Shown: one piece after another, positions 51,176 through 60,090 of the stretch | Numbering within the stretch: position 1 is the first letter of the stretch | How the letters are laid out: the number at the start of each line of letters is the position of its first letter | Origin: Erwinia pyri | GTDB taxonomy: Bacteria > Pseudomonadota > Gammaproteobacteria > Enterobacterales > Enterobacteriaceae | Length of the DNA: 64,000 nucleotides | Reading direction: 5' to 3' | Assembly: GCF_030758455.1 (NCBI RefSeq) | Contig: NZ_CP132353.1 | Coordinates: 3,968,001-4,032,000 of the forward strand | Made by a program: the position numbers and the translations under genes | The notes under the pieces: generated by a model | Told to the model about the DNA's origin: nothing | Seen by the model: only the letters and a program-made list of their open reading frames with translations | The model's database searches: none

Positions 51176-52114
51176 ATGAGCTTATATCAAACTTTGCAGG
51201 TATTTGAGTTGCTGGACAGCGCCTGGGCCAGCGGAGAGAAAGTGCGGGAGCTGCTGGCGGGTTACGCCAACGTAGAGGTGACCGTAAAAGAAGTTAAGGG
51301 CGAGAAAGGCACCACCGATTTTATCAAAATCTTTATTCCGGGCTTTGAAGGCAAGCGACTGGGCGGCTCCGCGCCTACGCTGGGTATTGTAGGACGACTT
51401 GGCGGAATTGGCGCCCGTCCGGGACGTATCGGGATGGTTTCCGATGCGGATGGCGCGGTAGCGGCGGTCGCTTCCGCGCTTAAACTGGCGGAGATGCAGC
51501 GCCAGGGGGACAGCCTGCCGGGCGACGTGATTATCACCACCCATATCTGCCCGGATGCGCCTACGCGCCCGCATGAGCCGGTCGACTTTATGGATTCGCC
51601 GGTAGAAACCGAAGAGATGAACCAGCAGGAAGTCTCTGAAGAGATGGATGCGGTGCTCTCTATCGATACCACCAAAGGCAACCGCATCATCAACCATAAA
51701 GGTTTCGCCATTTCCCCGACGGTGAAGGAGGGCTATATCCTGCGCGTCTCGGAAGATCTGCTGCGGGTAATGGAGATGACTACCGGTAAACTGCCCGTCA
51801 CCTTCCCGATCACCACCCAGGATATCACCCCTTACGGCAACGGCGTTTACCATCTGAACAGTATTCTGCAACCTTCCATTGCTACCCGCGCGCCGGTGGT
51901 TGGCGTAGCGATCACCGCCGAAGGCATCGTGCCGGGCTGCGGCACCGGTGCCAGCCACGAAGTGGATATCGCGCTCGCCTGCAAATTTGCAGTGGAGGTT
52001 GCGAAAGAGTTCTCCCGGGGTAGCTGTCAGTTCTTTGATGCCACTGAATACCAGCACCTGCTGGATCTCTACGGCTCGCTGGCTCACCTGCAGAAGCGCC
52101 AGCCGGGGGCCTGA
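51176..52114 (+). CDS. DUF1177 protein
   Basis: A 312-residue soluble protein with family features SLYQTLQVFELLDSAWASGEKV, TLGIVGRLGGIGARPGRIGMVSDADGAVAA, TTHICPDAPTRPHEPVDFMDSPV and GCGTGASHEVDIALACKFAVEVAKEF. I recognise the DUF1177 family, which has no assigned activity. The conserved His, Cys, Asp and Gly clusters suggest an enzyme of small-molecule or peptide metabolism. It starts 20 bp after the transporter and is followed by the aroM-like gene after 1 bp, so all are one message. Confidence 0.8.
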   Translation: MSLYQTLQVFELLDSAWASGEKVRELLAGYANVEVTVKEVKGEKGTTDFIKIFIPGFEGKRLGGSAPTLGIVGRLGGIGARPGRIGMVSDADGAVAAVASALKLAEMQRQGDSLPGDVIITTHICPDAPTRPHEPVDFMDSPVETEEMNQQEVSEEMDAVLSIDTTKGNRIINHKGFAISPTVKEGYILRVSEDLLRVMEMTTGKLPVTFPITTQDITPYGNGVYHLNSILQPSIATRAPVVGVAITAEGIVPGCGTGASHEVDIALACKFAVEVAKEFSRGSCQFFDATEYQHLLDLYGSLAHLQKRQPGA

Positions 52115-52115
52115 G

Positions 52116-52796
52116 ATGAAAGCTCGCAAAATTGGCACGCTGACCATAGGCCAGGCGCCGCGCAGTGATATCACGCCCATTCTGGACAAGGCATTGCCGG
52201 ACCATGTTACCTGCCTGCACGCGGGCGTACTGGACGGCCTGGATGACGCCACCATTGCTGCCCGTTTCCCGGTTGAGCCTGGCGAGGCGGTGCTGACTTC
52301 ACGCCTGCTGGATGGCCGGGCGATAGTGATGGGAAAAACGGCGGTTGGCATTGCCGTCCAGCAGAAAATTAGCGAGCTGGCGGCGGCAGGCTGCGAAATG
52401 GTGGTTCTGCTCTGTACCGGAGAGTTCCACGGGCTGCATGGCGATGGCGCATGGTTGATCGAGCCGGATCGTATTTTACCGCCAACGCTTAATGCGCTGG
52501 TGGGCGATCGTCAGGCCGGGATCCTGGTGCCGCTGGCTTCACAAATCGCCAGCGAACTGGAGAAGTGGAAAGGGGCTGCGAGGAAGCCGGTGTTTGCCGT
52601 AGCCTCGCCTTATACCGCGACAGAAGAAGAGATCGCCGCCGCTGCCCGCTCGCTGGCTGAACAGGGCGCAGAGATCATTCTGACCGACTGCATGGGCTAC
52701 ACTGGCTGGCATCAGGCCATCTGCGCCCGTCACGTCGACCAGCCGGTGGTGCTCTCTAACCAGCTGCTGGCCGATCTGCTACGCAACGTATTGTAA
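52116..52796 (+). CDS. AroM-family protein
   Basis: The 226-residue protein is related to E. coli AroM ([18 protein letters not shown] at the N-terminus, [56 protein letters not shown]). AroM has no proven activity; its fold resembles Asp/Glu racemases, and the conserved Cys residues in CTGEF and TDCMGY occupy racemase-like places. It starts 1 bp after the DUF1177 stop; an open frame running further upstream inside DUF1177 is not real. Tentative role: isomerase or lyase acting on amino-acid products of the operon. Confidence 0.78.
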   Translation: MKARKIGTLTIGQAPRSDITPILDKALPDHVTCLHAGVLDGLDDATIAARFPVEPGEAVLTSRLLDGRAIVMGKTAVGIAVQQKISELAAAGCEMVVLLCTGEFHGLHGDGAWLIEPDRILPPTLNALVGDRQAGILVPLASQIASELEKWKGAARKPVFAVASPYTATEEEIAAAARSLAEQGAEIILTDCMGYTGWHQAICARHVDQPVVLSNQLLADLLRNVL

Positions 52797-52807
52797 AAGG
52801 AGCCATC

Positions 52808-53500
52808 ATGAAACTGCTGTTATTAAGTAATTCTGCGTCACCCGGTTTGCGCTACCTTGAGCATGCCGTCCCGCTGGTCGGACGCGATCTGAAACCGGGA
52901 CAGAAAGTGGTGTTTATTCCTTTCGCCGGGGTTACGCAGAGCTGGGATACCTACACCGATAAAGTGCGTGACGCTTTTCGCGATCTGAATATTGAGATCG
53001 TCGGGGTCCACACGCTCTCCGATCCGCAGGCGGCGATCGCAGCAGCTGATGCCATTATGGTAGGCGGCGGCAACACCTTTAATTTGCTGAAAGAGTGCCG
53101 TGCACGCGGCCTGCTGCAACCCATTGCCGAAGCGGTGAAAACGGATACCTTCTATGTTGGCTGGAGCGCTGGCTCCAACCTCGCCTGCCCCACTATCCGC
53201 ACCACCAACGATATGCCCATTGTCGATCCGGGCGGCTTTGATGCGCTGAACCTCTTCCCACGCCAGATCAACCCCCATTTCACCAATGCGCTGCCAACGG
53301 GGCATCAGGGCGAAACGCGCGAACAGCGCATCCGCGAGCTGCTGGCGCTCTCGCCAGAGCTGGAGGTGATTGGCCTGCCGGAAGGAAACTGGATCGAGAT
53401 GAACGGTGACCAGGCTTATGCTTATGGCCCTCATCCGACGCTGCTGTTTAAAGCGGGTGAAGAGGCTATCACGCTGCCAGCCGGCGAGCCGCTGCTCTGA
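52808..53500 (+). CDS. pepE: Dipeptidase E (alpha-aspartyl dipeptidase)
   Basis: PepE is a cytoplasmic serine peptidase of family S51 that hydrolyses Asp-X dipeptides. The 230 residues include GWSAGSN with nucleophile S120, H157 in NPHFTNA and E192 in [10 protein letters not shown], the same numbering as in the Salmonella enzyme. AGGAG is 7 bases before the ATG. It is the last full gene of the OPT-DUF1177-AroM operon and points to aspartyl peptides as its substrate. In E. coli pepE is elsewhere (beside rluF/yjbB). Confidence 0.92.
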   Translation: MKLLLLSNSASPGLRYLEHAVPLVGRDLKPGQKVVFIPFAGVTQSWDTYTDKVRDAFRDLNIEIVGVHTLSDPQAAIAAADAIMVGGGNTFNLLKECRARGLLQPIAEAVKTDTFYVGWSAGSNLACPTIRTTNDMPIVDPGGFDALNLFPRQINPHFTNALPTGHQGETREQRIRELLALSPELEVIGLPEGNWIEMNGDQAYAYGPHPTLLFKAGEEAITLPAGEPLL

Positions 53501-53510
53501 GAGGAAAATT

Positions 53511-53570
53511 ATGCTGGGGATTATCCGGGTGACCTATGACGCTCCTCATCCTTTCAAAACATTGTTGTAG
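53511..53570 (+). pseudogene. 19-codon ORF, possible remnant of an Asp/Glu racemase gene
   Basis: After pepE, with GAGAGGAAAATT before it, ATG 53511 opens a 19-codon frame, MLGIIRVTYDAPHPFKTLL, ending at TAG. The first residues resemble the N-terminus MxGIIRV of Asp/Glu racemase-family proteins, which I would expect in such an operon. It could be the truncated start of a lost gene, or a chance frame. No continuation is visible in other frames in the following 50 bp. Confidence 0.35.
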
Positions 53571-53595
53571 CACCAGCTTGCTCCCCGCTAAGCCT

Positions 53596-53618
53596 GAGGG
53601 CTGAAATCTTCAGCCCTC
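53596..53618. terminator. Hairpin between the peptide operon and higA
   Basis: GAGGGCTGAA and TTCAGCCCTC form a perfect 10-bp stem with a 3-base loop, at the convergent junction; it overlaps the end of higA by 2 bp. There is no T run on either side, so it may act as a weak terminator. Confidence 0.55.
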
Positions 53619-54033
53619 ACTTATCAATAAACAGCTCAACCGGCACCCCGAAACGGCGGGATAATGCCCTGATATGTTCAATTGTCAGCTTGCGATCGCC
53701 GCTTAAAATACGGCTCACCAGCGACTTTTTACCTATTTCCTGCTCGAAATCACTCAGTTTAAGCTGATACTGATCGATCAGGGTACGAAGTACCCCAACG
53801 CCTGTATGAATAGCTTTGAGACGAGCATTGAAGGCCGCAAATTCCGAAGAGAGGCTTTCATAAAGATCGATTTTATCGCACAGCAATGCCAGCAATGGGT
53901 TATCCGGATCGTTCTCCACCAGATATTCGGCCAGCTGCAAAGCCTGTTCATAATCTTCACGTTGCTGGCTTCCGGCCAACAGGGGAACCCTGTTCATAAG
54001 CTGCTGCGAACTGGCAAGCGCTTCAGAGATCAT
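53617..54033 (-). CDS. higA: HigA antitoxin
   Basis: HigA is the antitoxin and transcriptional autoregulator of the HigBA type II system. The 138 residues (E. coli HigA 138) have the helical N-terminus (YEQALQLAEYLVENDPDNPLLALLCDKI) and a C-terminal HTH_3 domain, SLVSRILSGDRKLTIEHIRALSRRFGVPVELFI. Its ATG overlaps the toxin stop (ATGA). The coding frame is intact. Confidence 0.92.
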   Translation of the reverse strand: MISEALASSQQLMNRVPLLAGSQQREDYEQALQLAEYLVENDPDNPLLALLCDKIDLYESLSSEFAAFNARLKAIHTGVGVLRTLIDQYQLKLSDFEQEIGKKSLVSRILSGDRKLTIEHIRALSRRFGVPVELFIDK

Positions 54034-54341
54034 TGATGAGACTCCCGATACTTTTTGATTAATTTGTCATACTCCGCATGTGAACAAATGTGCTTAATGA
54101 AAATTTTCCCCCGCTCAAAATCAGCAAAAAACAGCACCCGAATATGATTTCCCTGCAGATCAATTACCCACCATTTATTCCGATACTTCATTCAGTCAAG
54201 ACTGGGATACAGACGCTTCAACTCCTCAGGCGTTGCGAAATCATGTTTACACAACTGGCGATAGAGTAACGTTAATGCCGAAGCGGCCTGGGGATAAAGC
54301 CTTGCCGCTACATTGAACGGATTTCTTGAGATGACATGCAC
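54030..54341 (-). pseudogene. higB: HigB toxin gene interrupted by an in-frame TGA
   Basis: From GTG 54341 the frame reads MHVISRNPFNVAARLYPQAA... through EELKRLYPSLD, then TGA at 54194-54192, then in the same frame MKYRNKWWVIDLQG... to KLIKKYRESHQ and TGA at 54032-54030. Total length with the stop counted is 103 codons, against 104 residues for E. coli HigB, and both halves match HigB (PSLD-x-FKY.. WVxD.GGN..R, ..HAEYD). One nonsense codon therefore splits an otherwise full toxin. The ATG directly after TGA could let ribosomes restart and make the C-terminal 53 residues. Most likely an inactive mRNA interferase. Confidence 0.85.
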
Positions 54342-54356
54342 TCCCTGCCCTCGTTC

Positions 54357-54373
54357 GTTTCCATGTTGGAAAC
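54357..54373. promoter_or_regulatory. Palindrome upstream of higBA
   Basis: GTTTCCATGTTGGAAAC has 7-bp arms (GTTTCCA/TGGAAAC) and a 3-base centre, 16 bp before the higB start. A second short palindrome TGTTGACAACA lies at about 54394-54404. They are the probable HigA operators. Confidence 0.65.
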
Positions 54374-54411
54374 AGTCTGGCATAAAGCATCAATGTTGAC
54401 AACAAGGAAAC

Positions 54412-55530
54412 TTAACGCACAGGGTGAGCATCGGGCTGCGTTAACGCCGTCCATGCCCTGACGAAGATCTGTCGGGTACGCAGCGCGATCGTTACCTGCC
54501 AGTCAGGATCGTCAGGATAGAAGCCGTCGAAAAGATCCCGCTTGATCTGCAATCCCTGTTCGCTGGCCGGATCGCCAAACAGATGCAGCCAGTGATCGTT
54601 ACGCACGCGGCGATGCATCTCTTCGCCTTCCAGCGTCCCGCACTCTACCACCAGCTGAAGCAGCTGCGTTTGCGGCAAATTATCCAGCATAAACTGAGAG
54701 AGGTAGCCGGTGGCCGTGGCGGTTACGCCCGTTTCGCTGTCGCGGCCTGCGCCGGTAATCAGCACCGTTAACCAGGCGCCAAAGATCGCTCTGGCCTGCT
54801 GCAGCGCCGGATAGTCATGCTCTGCTATCGCCATCAGCATCGGATGACCGTAAGCGCCCGCGCCGGTATGCAGGTCGAAACTGACGATCTCTTTCGCCCG
54901 GGACAGATGATGGTCAATAATGGTTTTCATCGTAAGATGCGACCAGCTCGCCTGCTGCCCGCCATAGAAGATGCCGTCGGCATACTGATACTGTCCGGCC
55001 TCAACAATGCGCTTAACACCTGCCCAGCCCAATGTTTGCCGTTTCTCCAGCAGCAGCGCATCCGCCTGCGCCCGCTCCGGCCCGTCAATATCGCGGCAGG
55101 TATACACGGCGTGCAGTTCACCATATGCGTGATTATCGGGCGGCCCAGCCACGAAATTGATGAAGTTACGGTTGAGATCGGCATTATCTTCATTCACCCG
55201 ACGTAAATGGGCGGTGCCCCAGGGGTTAATCAGATGCACCATCACCAGCGCCACGTTGTCCGGCATCGCTGCAGCCTTAACCGTTTCCAGCCAGGCTATC
55301 TGGCTCTCTGAGCCGTAATAGCCCTCCACGCCATGCGTGCCGGAGACAATAAGCATCAGCTTTTGCGCGGCGGGATCGCCCACTACCGCAACATCGGTAA
55401 ATAATGTTTCGCCATGCGGTCCGGAGAGAGGATGCGGATAAGCGGTATTCGCCCCACCCGCTCTCGCTACGGCGGCCAGAAAGCGCGCCCGCTGCGCGCT
55501 GTAATCAGGAAGAGATCGCATCAGGCTCAC
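54412..55530 (-). CDS. DUF2817 protein, M14-like zinc peptidase
   Basis: The 372 residues match DUF2817, a branch of the zinc carboxypeptidase (M14) fold. GTHGVEG supplies the His and Glu zinc ligands, VSFDLHTGAG the second His, and the late VVECGTLEG carries the general-base Glu. HLINPWGTAHLRRVNEDNADLNRNFI is the conserved substrate stretch. Substrate is unknown; peptide or amide hydrolysis is expected. The start is GTG 55530, overlapping the previous stop (GTGA), or ATG 55521 3 codons later. Coupling to the binding protein upstream suggests both serve one nutrient. Confidence 0.82.
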   Translation of the reverse strand: MSLMRSLPDYSAQRARFLAAVARAGGANTAYPHPLSGPHGETLFTDVAVVGDPAAQKLMLIVSGTHGVEGYYGSESQIAWLETVKAAAMPDNVALVMVHLINPWGTAHLRRVNEDNADLNRNFINFVAGPPDNHAYGELHAVYTCRDIDGPERAQADALLLEKRQTLGWAGVKRIVEAGQYQYADGIFYGGQQASWSHLTMKTIIDHHLSRAKEIVSFDLHTGAGAYGHPMLMAIAEHDYPALQQARAIFGAWLTVLITGAGRDSETGVTATATGYLSQFMLDNLPQTQLLQLVVECGTLEGEEMHRRVRNDHWLHLFGDPASEQGLQIKRDLFDGFYPDDPDWQVTIALRTRQIFVRAWTALTQPDAHPVR

Positions 55531-56297
55531 TTCTGCAGGTGGTAAACATCAAAGCTGAAATATTTCTTCGCCAGCTTGTCGTAAGTGCCATTTTTATGCA
55601 GTTCCGCCAGCGCGGCGTTAATCTCGGCAACCCGTTTGGTATCCTCTTTACGCAGACCAATCCCCACGCCTTCACCAAAATACTCTTTGTTATAGAGCGT
55701 GTTGCCGCTGATCTGGTAATCCTTGCCCTGCGGAGATTTCAGGAAGCCCGTTTCCGCCGCTGCGGCACTGGTCAGCGTCGCCTCCACGCGTCCGGAAGCC
55801 AAATCTGGCCAGATCTCTTCCTGATTAGGATAAGAGACCACCTGGATGCCTGCGGAAGCCCAGACAGCTTTAGCGTAAGTTTCCTGCGTCGTGCCCTGCG
55901 CCACGCCGACCGTTTTGCCTTTTAGCGCAGCAGCATCCGGCGTCAGACCGCTATTCTTTTTCGTCACCAGCGCGCTGGGGGTGTTGTAAAGCATATCGGT
56001 GAACGCTACCTGCTGGCGGCGCTTGTCGGTCATCGCCATTGCCGAGAGGATGGCATCAAATTTACGCGCCTGTAGGGCGGGAATAATGCCGTCGTAACCC
56101 GTTTGTACCCAAACGCACTTCACCTGCATCTGATGGCAAATTGCGTTGCCCATCTCAATATCAAACCCGCGCAGGCTGCCATCCGGCGCTTTGGATTCAA
56201 AAGGGGGAAAAGTGGGGTCAACGCCAAAGCGCAGCGGCTCGGCGGCAGAGGCGCTGGCGGCAAACAGCACCAGAGCAGTGAGGACAAATTTTTTCAT
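55527..56297 (-). CDS. Amino-acid ABC transporter substrate-binding protein (family 3)
   Basis: A 256-residue periplasmic protein with a signal peptide (cleavage near SASAAE) and the family-3 solute-binding layout of ArgT/HisJ: PLRFGVDPTFPPFESKAPDGSLRGFDIEMGNAIC, YDGIIPALQARKFDAILSAMAMTDKRRQQVAFTDMLY and GKTVGVAQGTTQETYAKA. Residues resemble those of basic amino-acid binding proteins, though specificity cannot be fixed by eye. No ABC permease or ATPase gene lies next to it, so it must use components from elsewhere. It overlaps the DUF2817 gene by 4 bp. Confidence 0.87.
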   Translation of the reverse strand: MKKFVLTALVLFAASASAAEPLRFGVDPTFPPFESKAPDGSLRGFDIEMGNAICHQMQVKCVWVQTGYDGIIPALQARKFDAILSAMAMTDKRRQQVAFTDMLYNTPSALVTKKNSGLTPDAAALKGKTVGVAQGTTQETYAKAVWASAGIQVVSYPNQEEIWPDLASGRVEATLTSAAAAETGFLKSPQGKDYQISGNTLYNKEYFGEGVGIGLRKEDTKRVAEINAALAELHKNGTYDKLAKKYFSFDVYHLQK

Positions 56298-56400
56298 TCA
56301 GGGCTCCCGGGAGAAAAAGCGTAAAAAACGTTCATATCTTTCATACCATGATTTATTTGCCCGGAGGGGATATTTTCCGCTTATAGCTGATTTTACAGGC

Positions 56401-56429
56401 AAAAAAAGGGCCTTCATCAGAAGGCCCTT
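56401..56429 (-). terminator. Rho-independent terminator after treF
   Basis: AAGGGCCTT pairs with AAGGCCCTT and on the minus strand is followed by a run of T. It ends the treF message. Confidence 0.85.
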
Positions 56430-56448
56430 ATTGTTCTTTTTCGCCTGG

Positions 56449-58215
56449 TTAACGCTGTGGTGCGGCGTCCGGATACATCGCTAACAGACGGCGCGTCACG
56501 CCGTTGGTCCAGCCAAATCCATCCTGCAGCGGGTATTCACCGCCGCCTGCCAGTACCGGCGCACGTCCGGCAACGTTATATTTTTCAACCATTTTATGGT
56601 GGCGATGGTAGGTTGCACCCACTACCTGCAGCCAGCGGGTGGCAATTTCCTTCGCCAGCAGCTCTTCGCCATAATTGTTGAAGCCCTTGATCGCCATCCA
56701 CTGCATTGGTGCCCAGCCGTTAGGTCTGTCCCACTGCTCGCCTGTCTCTTCAACTGTGCAGAGCACACCGCCAGGGGCAAGCAGATGCGAACGGATAGCG
56801 GCCGCGGTCTGCGTGGCCTGATCCAGGCTCGCCATTCCCACATACAGAGGCGTCACTGAAGCTGCAGAAAACGCACCCTTTTCGCGTTCACGCCAGTTGT
56901 AATCGCGGTACAGACCCGCTTCGGCATCCCAGAGATATTTGTCCAGGATCTCACGGCGGCGCACAGCCTTCTGCTGGAAAAGTTCAGCCGTTACCTGGTC
57001 TTTCTTCTCCGCCGACAGCCGCGCAATGGTGGTTTCCAGCTTGTAGAGAAACGCATTGAGATCCACCGGCACGATGCTGGTGGTCTGGATACTCTCCAGA
57101 CGGCCAGGCTCACTCAGCCAGCGTGAGGAGAAGTCCCAGCCAGAGGCAGCCCCTGCGCGCAGGTCACGATAAACCTCGCCGGAAGGACGCGCGGAATTTC
57201 TGGCTGTTTCGACATCCTCAATCCACGACTCATCACGCGGCGTATCGCGATCGTCCCAGTAGCGGTTCAGCACCGAGCCGTCAGAGAGCATCACCACGTG
57301 GCGATACGCTTCGTTTGGCGTCAGCGACTCCTGGCCATCCATCCAGAACGCATGTTCCCGCTTAAGGTGCTTCAGATAGCGATGCGCTTCATTCACGCCA
57401 TCCTTCTCAAACAGCTCCACCATCATGGCAAAGACCGGTGGCTGTGAGCGGCTCAGATAGTAAGTCCGGTTGCCGTTCGGAATATGCCCGTAGGTATCGA
57501 TCATCCAGGCGAAATTGTCCGCCATGTTTTTAAGCAGATCGGTGCGGCCGCTGGCGGCAAAGCCCAGCATGCTGAAGTAAGAGTCCCAGTAATAGGTCTC
57601 GCCAAAGCGGCCACCCGGCACCACATAAGGCTCGGGCAACGGCAGCAGCGAAGAGAATTCTGAATGCTTCTCCGGCTGACGGGTTAATACCGGCCACAAC
57701 GAGTCAATATGCTCACTCATGCTCTTATTGGGATCGGAAACATATCGGCTGTCATGCACCCGCGGCAGATCGAAATTCTCCAGCACAAACGCCAGAAGGT
57801 TAAAATCTTCGCGCTCACGCTGAATAAAATAGCGATATAAAATTCTTTCCGGTTCGATTTTCGGTGCGCAGTCCGCAAACGTTTTACTGTCGGTAAATAT
57901 CCGCGACGTTTGCACTGCCTCAAACAGTTCCTGATAGCGATCGGAAGGCGTCAGGATATCTGGAGCGGGGAGACCGCGAATCGGCTCCGGTTGTGGCTCA
58001 ATGTTAGCGTCCAGACCAGCTTCGTAGTCATGATAATAAGCTTCAAAGTCAGTCTGATTATTGTCAATGATTAGGTCATTTTGGTTAAAAGTGATAAAAA
58101 CCTCCTGATGCCAATTGATATCGACAATGTTATCGCTGTAATTTCGAAAGAAGCGCTTAGTATAGTACTCTGGTCTCACAACGCAACCCGCTGTATTTAT
58201 TACCAGTAATAACAC
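56449..58215 (-). CDS. treF: Cytoplasmic trehalase TreF
   Basis: TreF hydrolyses trehalose to two glucoses in the cytoplasm (GH37). Both family signatures are present, [14 protein letters not shown] and [10 protein letters not shown], and there is no signal peptide at the homologous N-terminus. The coordinates give the longest frame, from GTG 58215 (588 residues). That start has no Shine-Dalgarno, while AGGAGG at 58106-58101 lies 5 bases before ATC 58095. Starting there gives 548 residues against 549 in E. coli TreF, and homology begins about at that point. The real start may therefore be the ATC, or another site; see findings. Confidence 0.9.
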   Translation of the reverse strand: MLLLVINTAGCVVRPEYYTKRFFRNYSDNIVDINWHQEVFITFNQNDLIIDNNQTDFEAYYHDYEAGLDANIEPQPEPIRGLPAPDILTPSDRYQELFEAVQTSRIFTDSKTFADCAPKIEPERILYRYFIQREREDFNLLAFVLENFDLPRVHDSRYVSDPNKSMSEHIDSLWPVLTRQPEKHSEFSSLLPLPEPYVVPGGRFGETYYWDSYFSMLGFAASGRTDLLKNMADNFAWMIDTYGHIPNGNRTYYLSRSQPPVFAMMVELFEKDGVNEAHRYLKHLKREHAFWMDGQESLTPNEAYRHVVMLSDGSVLNRYWDDRDTPRDESWIEDVETARNSARPSGEVYRDLRAGAASGWDFSSRWLSEPGRLESIQTTSIVPVDLNAFLYKLETTIARLSAEKKDQVTAELFQQKAVRRREILDKYLWDAEAGLYRDYNWREREKGAFSAASVTPLYVGMASLDQATQTAAAIRSHLLAPGGVLCTVEETGEQWDRPNGWAPMQWMAIKGFNNYGEELLAKEIATRWLQVVGATYHRHHKMVEKYNVAGRAPVLAGGGEYPLQDGFGWTNGVTRRLLAMYPDAAPQR

Positions 58216-58639
58216 TATATTTCAAAAAATGAATCACTTCCCCGCTCAGTTATATTTTTACGCCTTTATTTATATTTATTCTTATCCACAGACATAAACT
58301 GACAGAAATGGGCAGAGGCTGAGAAATTTATTGGTTTAGCGCAGCGGGAAAGGTCACAAAAAAGAGCGGCGAAAGCTGGCCCAGCCCCAGCTGTAGCGCA
58401 GAAAAGCAGCAGAGGATGACTTAAGGAAAATTCTTAGCGCGCCTGCCTTTTGTTCATGAGCAAAATTAACCAGGCAAGAACGAAAAGTAAGTAAAAATAT
58501 TGGCATTTATCATTTACATTATTTTAAAAGAGTCGAATACTGTCTCAGCCAGATCGTCGTGCAGCCCTTGCCACGCCTGGCATCAATAAGTTTATCTGAT
58601 AGCAAACCAGACACGTTAATTAATAGTTAAGGAACTCTT
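58216..58639. other. Gene-free interval between treF and the MFS gene
   Basis: 424 bp, AT-rich at both ends (58216-58310 and 58470-58640), with no credible gene on either strand. The two flanking genes are divergent, so both promoters should lie here; I could not assign -35/-10 boxes with confidence. Confidence 0.5.
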
Positions 58640-59938
58640 GTGGCACCGGTAGTAAATAAATCCGCAGCGTTGCACTCGGAAAGTCTTGCTGATGAAGATG
58701 ACAGTTTAGTTTCCTCCCCCGAAATCGATTCCATCAATAAAACCTATATTACCCGCGGCACGCGTCGCTTTATGCACGCCACGCTGGCACTGTTTTGTGC
58801 CGGGCTTTCAACATTTGCCGTCCTCTACTGTGTCCAACCGATCCTTCCTGTCTTCTCCCAGAGCTTTAACCTGACGCCTGCCCAGAGCAGCCTGTCGCTC
58901 TCGGTGACCACAGCAATGATGGCGCTGGGTCTGCTGGTGACCGGCCCGCTGTCAGACGCCATCGGGCGGAAATCGGTGATGTCGGTGTCGCTTTTGCTGG
59001 CGGCGTTCTTCACCCTGATCTGCGCCATGATGAGTAGCTGGGAAGGCGTGCTGGCGATGCGCGCGCTGACCGGACTTGCCTTAAGCGGCGTTGCTGCGGT
59101 GGCCATGACCTGGCTCAGCGAGGAGCTGCATCCCGTCTTCCTCTCCTTTTCGATGGGGCTCTATATCAGCGGCAACTCCATTGGCGGGCTGGTTGGCAGG
59201 CTCTCGACAGGGATGCTGGCCGATCACTTTTCCTGGAACGTCTCGCTGTTTGTTGTAGGCCTGTTTGCGCTGGCAGCCGCAGCGCTGTTCTTCCGTCTGC
59301 TGCCTCCTTCTCAGCACTTTCGCGCCTGTTCGCTGCGGCCCCATAAGCTGCTGGTAAACTTTATGTTCCAGTGGCGGGATATGGGGCTGCCGATGCTGTT
59401 CCTGATCGGGTTCGTGCTGATGGGCAGCTTCGTCACGCTGTTCAACTATGTCAGCTACCGTTTTCTGGCCGCCCCTTTTTCTCTCAGCCAGACGGTGGTT
59501 GGTCTGCTCTCAGTGGTTTACCTGACCGGCACCTACAGCTCGCCGCGCGCCGGGATGATGACGGTAAAATATGGTCGCGGCGTCGTCCTGATGGGATCGC
59601 TGATGCTGATGCTGACTGGCCTGCTGGCTACCCAGTTCACCACCCTGGTGCTGGTGCTGCCCGGGCTGATGTTGTTTGCGGCGGGCTTTTTTGCTGCGCA
59701 CTCTGTGGCCAGTAGCTGGGTTGGGCATCGCGCACGTCGTGCCAGAGGCCAGGCTTCCTCTCTCTATCTGTTCTTTTATTATCTCGGCTCCAGCGTTGCG
59801 GGCACGCTGGGCGGCGTGTTCTGGCACGGTTGGGGCTGGATGGGCGTCTCGGCATTTGTCGCCGTTATGCTGCTGGGCGGCCTGTGGCTGGCTAACAGGC
59901 TGCGCAAGATCCCCGTTCTGGTGAAAAAAGTGCGATAA
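58640..59938 (+). CDS. MFS transporter (YnfM-type)
   Basis: A 432-residue 12-helix MFS protein. After a ~40-residue charged N-terminal extension come the first membrane helix (LALFCAGLSTFAVLYCVQPILPVF), motif A-like GPLSDAIGRKSVM in the first half, and helices to about 420. It resembles the arabinose-efflux-type permease YnfM of E. coli. Start GTG 58640 with AAGGAA. The exported substrate is unknown. No regulator is adjacent on its 5' side; a LysR gene follows after 152 bp. Confidence 0.85.
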   Translation: MAPVVNKSAALHSESLADEDDSLVSSPEIDSINKTYITRGTRRFMHATLALFCAGLSTFAVLYCVQPILPVFSQSFNLTPAQSSLSLSVTTAMMALGLLVTGPLSDAIGRKSVMSVSLLLAAFFTLICAMMSSWEGVLAMRALTGLALSGVAAVAMTWLSEELHPVFLSFSMGLYISGNSIGGLVGRLSTGMLADHFSWNVSLFVVGLFALAAAALFFRLLPPSQHFRACSLRPHKLLVNFMFQWRDMGLPMLFLIGFVLMGSFVTLFNYVSYRFLAAPFSLSQTVVGLLSVVYLTGTYSSPRAGMMTVKYGRGVVLMGSLMLMLTGLLATQFTTLVLVLPGLMLFAAGFFAAHSVASSWVGHRARRARGQASSLYLFFYYLGSSVAGTLGGVFWHGWGWMGVSAFVAVMLLGGLWLANRLRKIPVLVKKVR

Positions 59939-60090
59939 CGTATGGGCGGAGGTGCTCCTCCGCCCTTGCGCCTTCTCCTGCCCTGACGATTTACATCCCT
60001 CTGCTCAACCATTAAGCTACCGCCCTGATCAAGCCCAATCCCCTGCCAGCTGCCCTTTTCAGGCCGGGAACTGACTTCAAAGGAGCAGTG

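Noticed and set aside
51182..52351. 389-codon open frame opposite the DUF1177 and AroM genes
   Set aside because: The + strand frames have clear family motifs and ribosome sites; the antisense frame does not and spans two genes.
54189..54194. Selenocysteine insertion at the TGA in higB
   Set aside because: No SECIS-like hairpin is evident just after the TGA, and the position is not a Cys in HigB relatives; a nonsense mutation is simpler.
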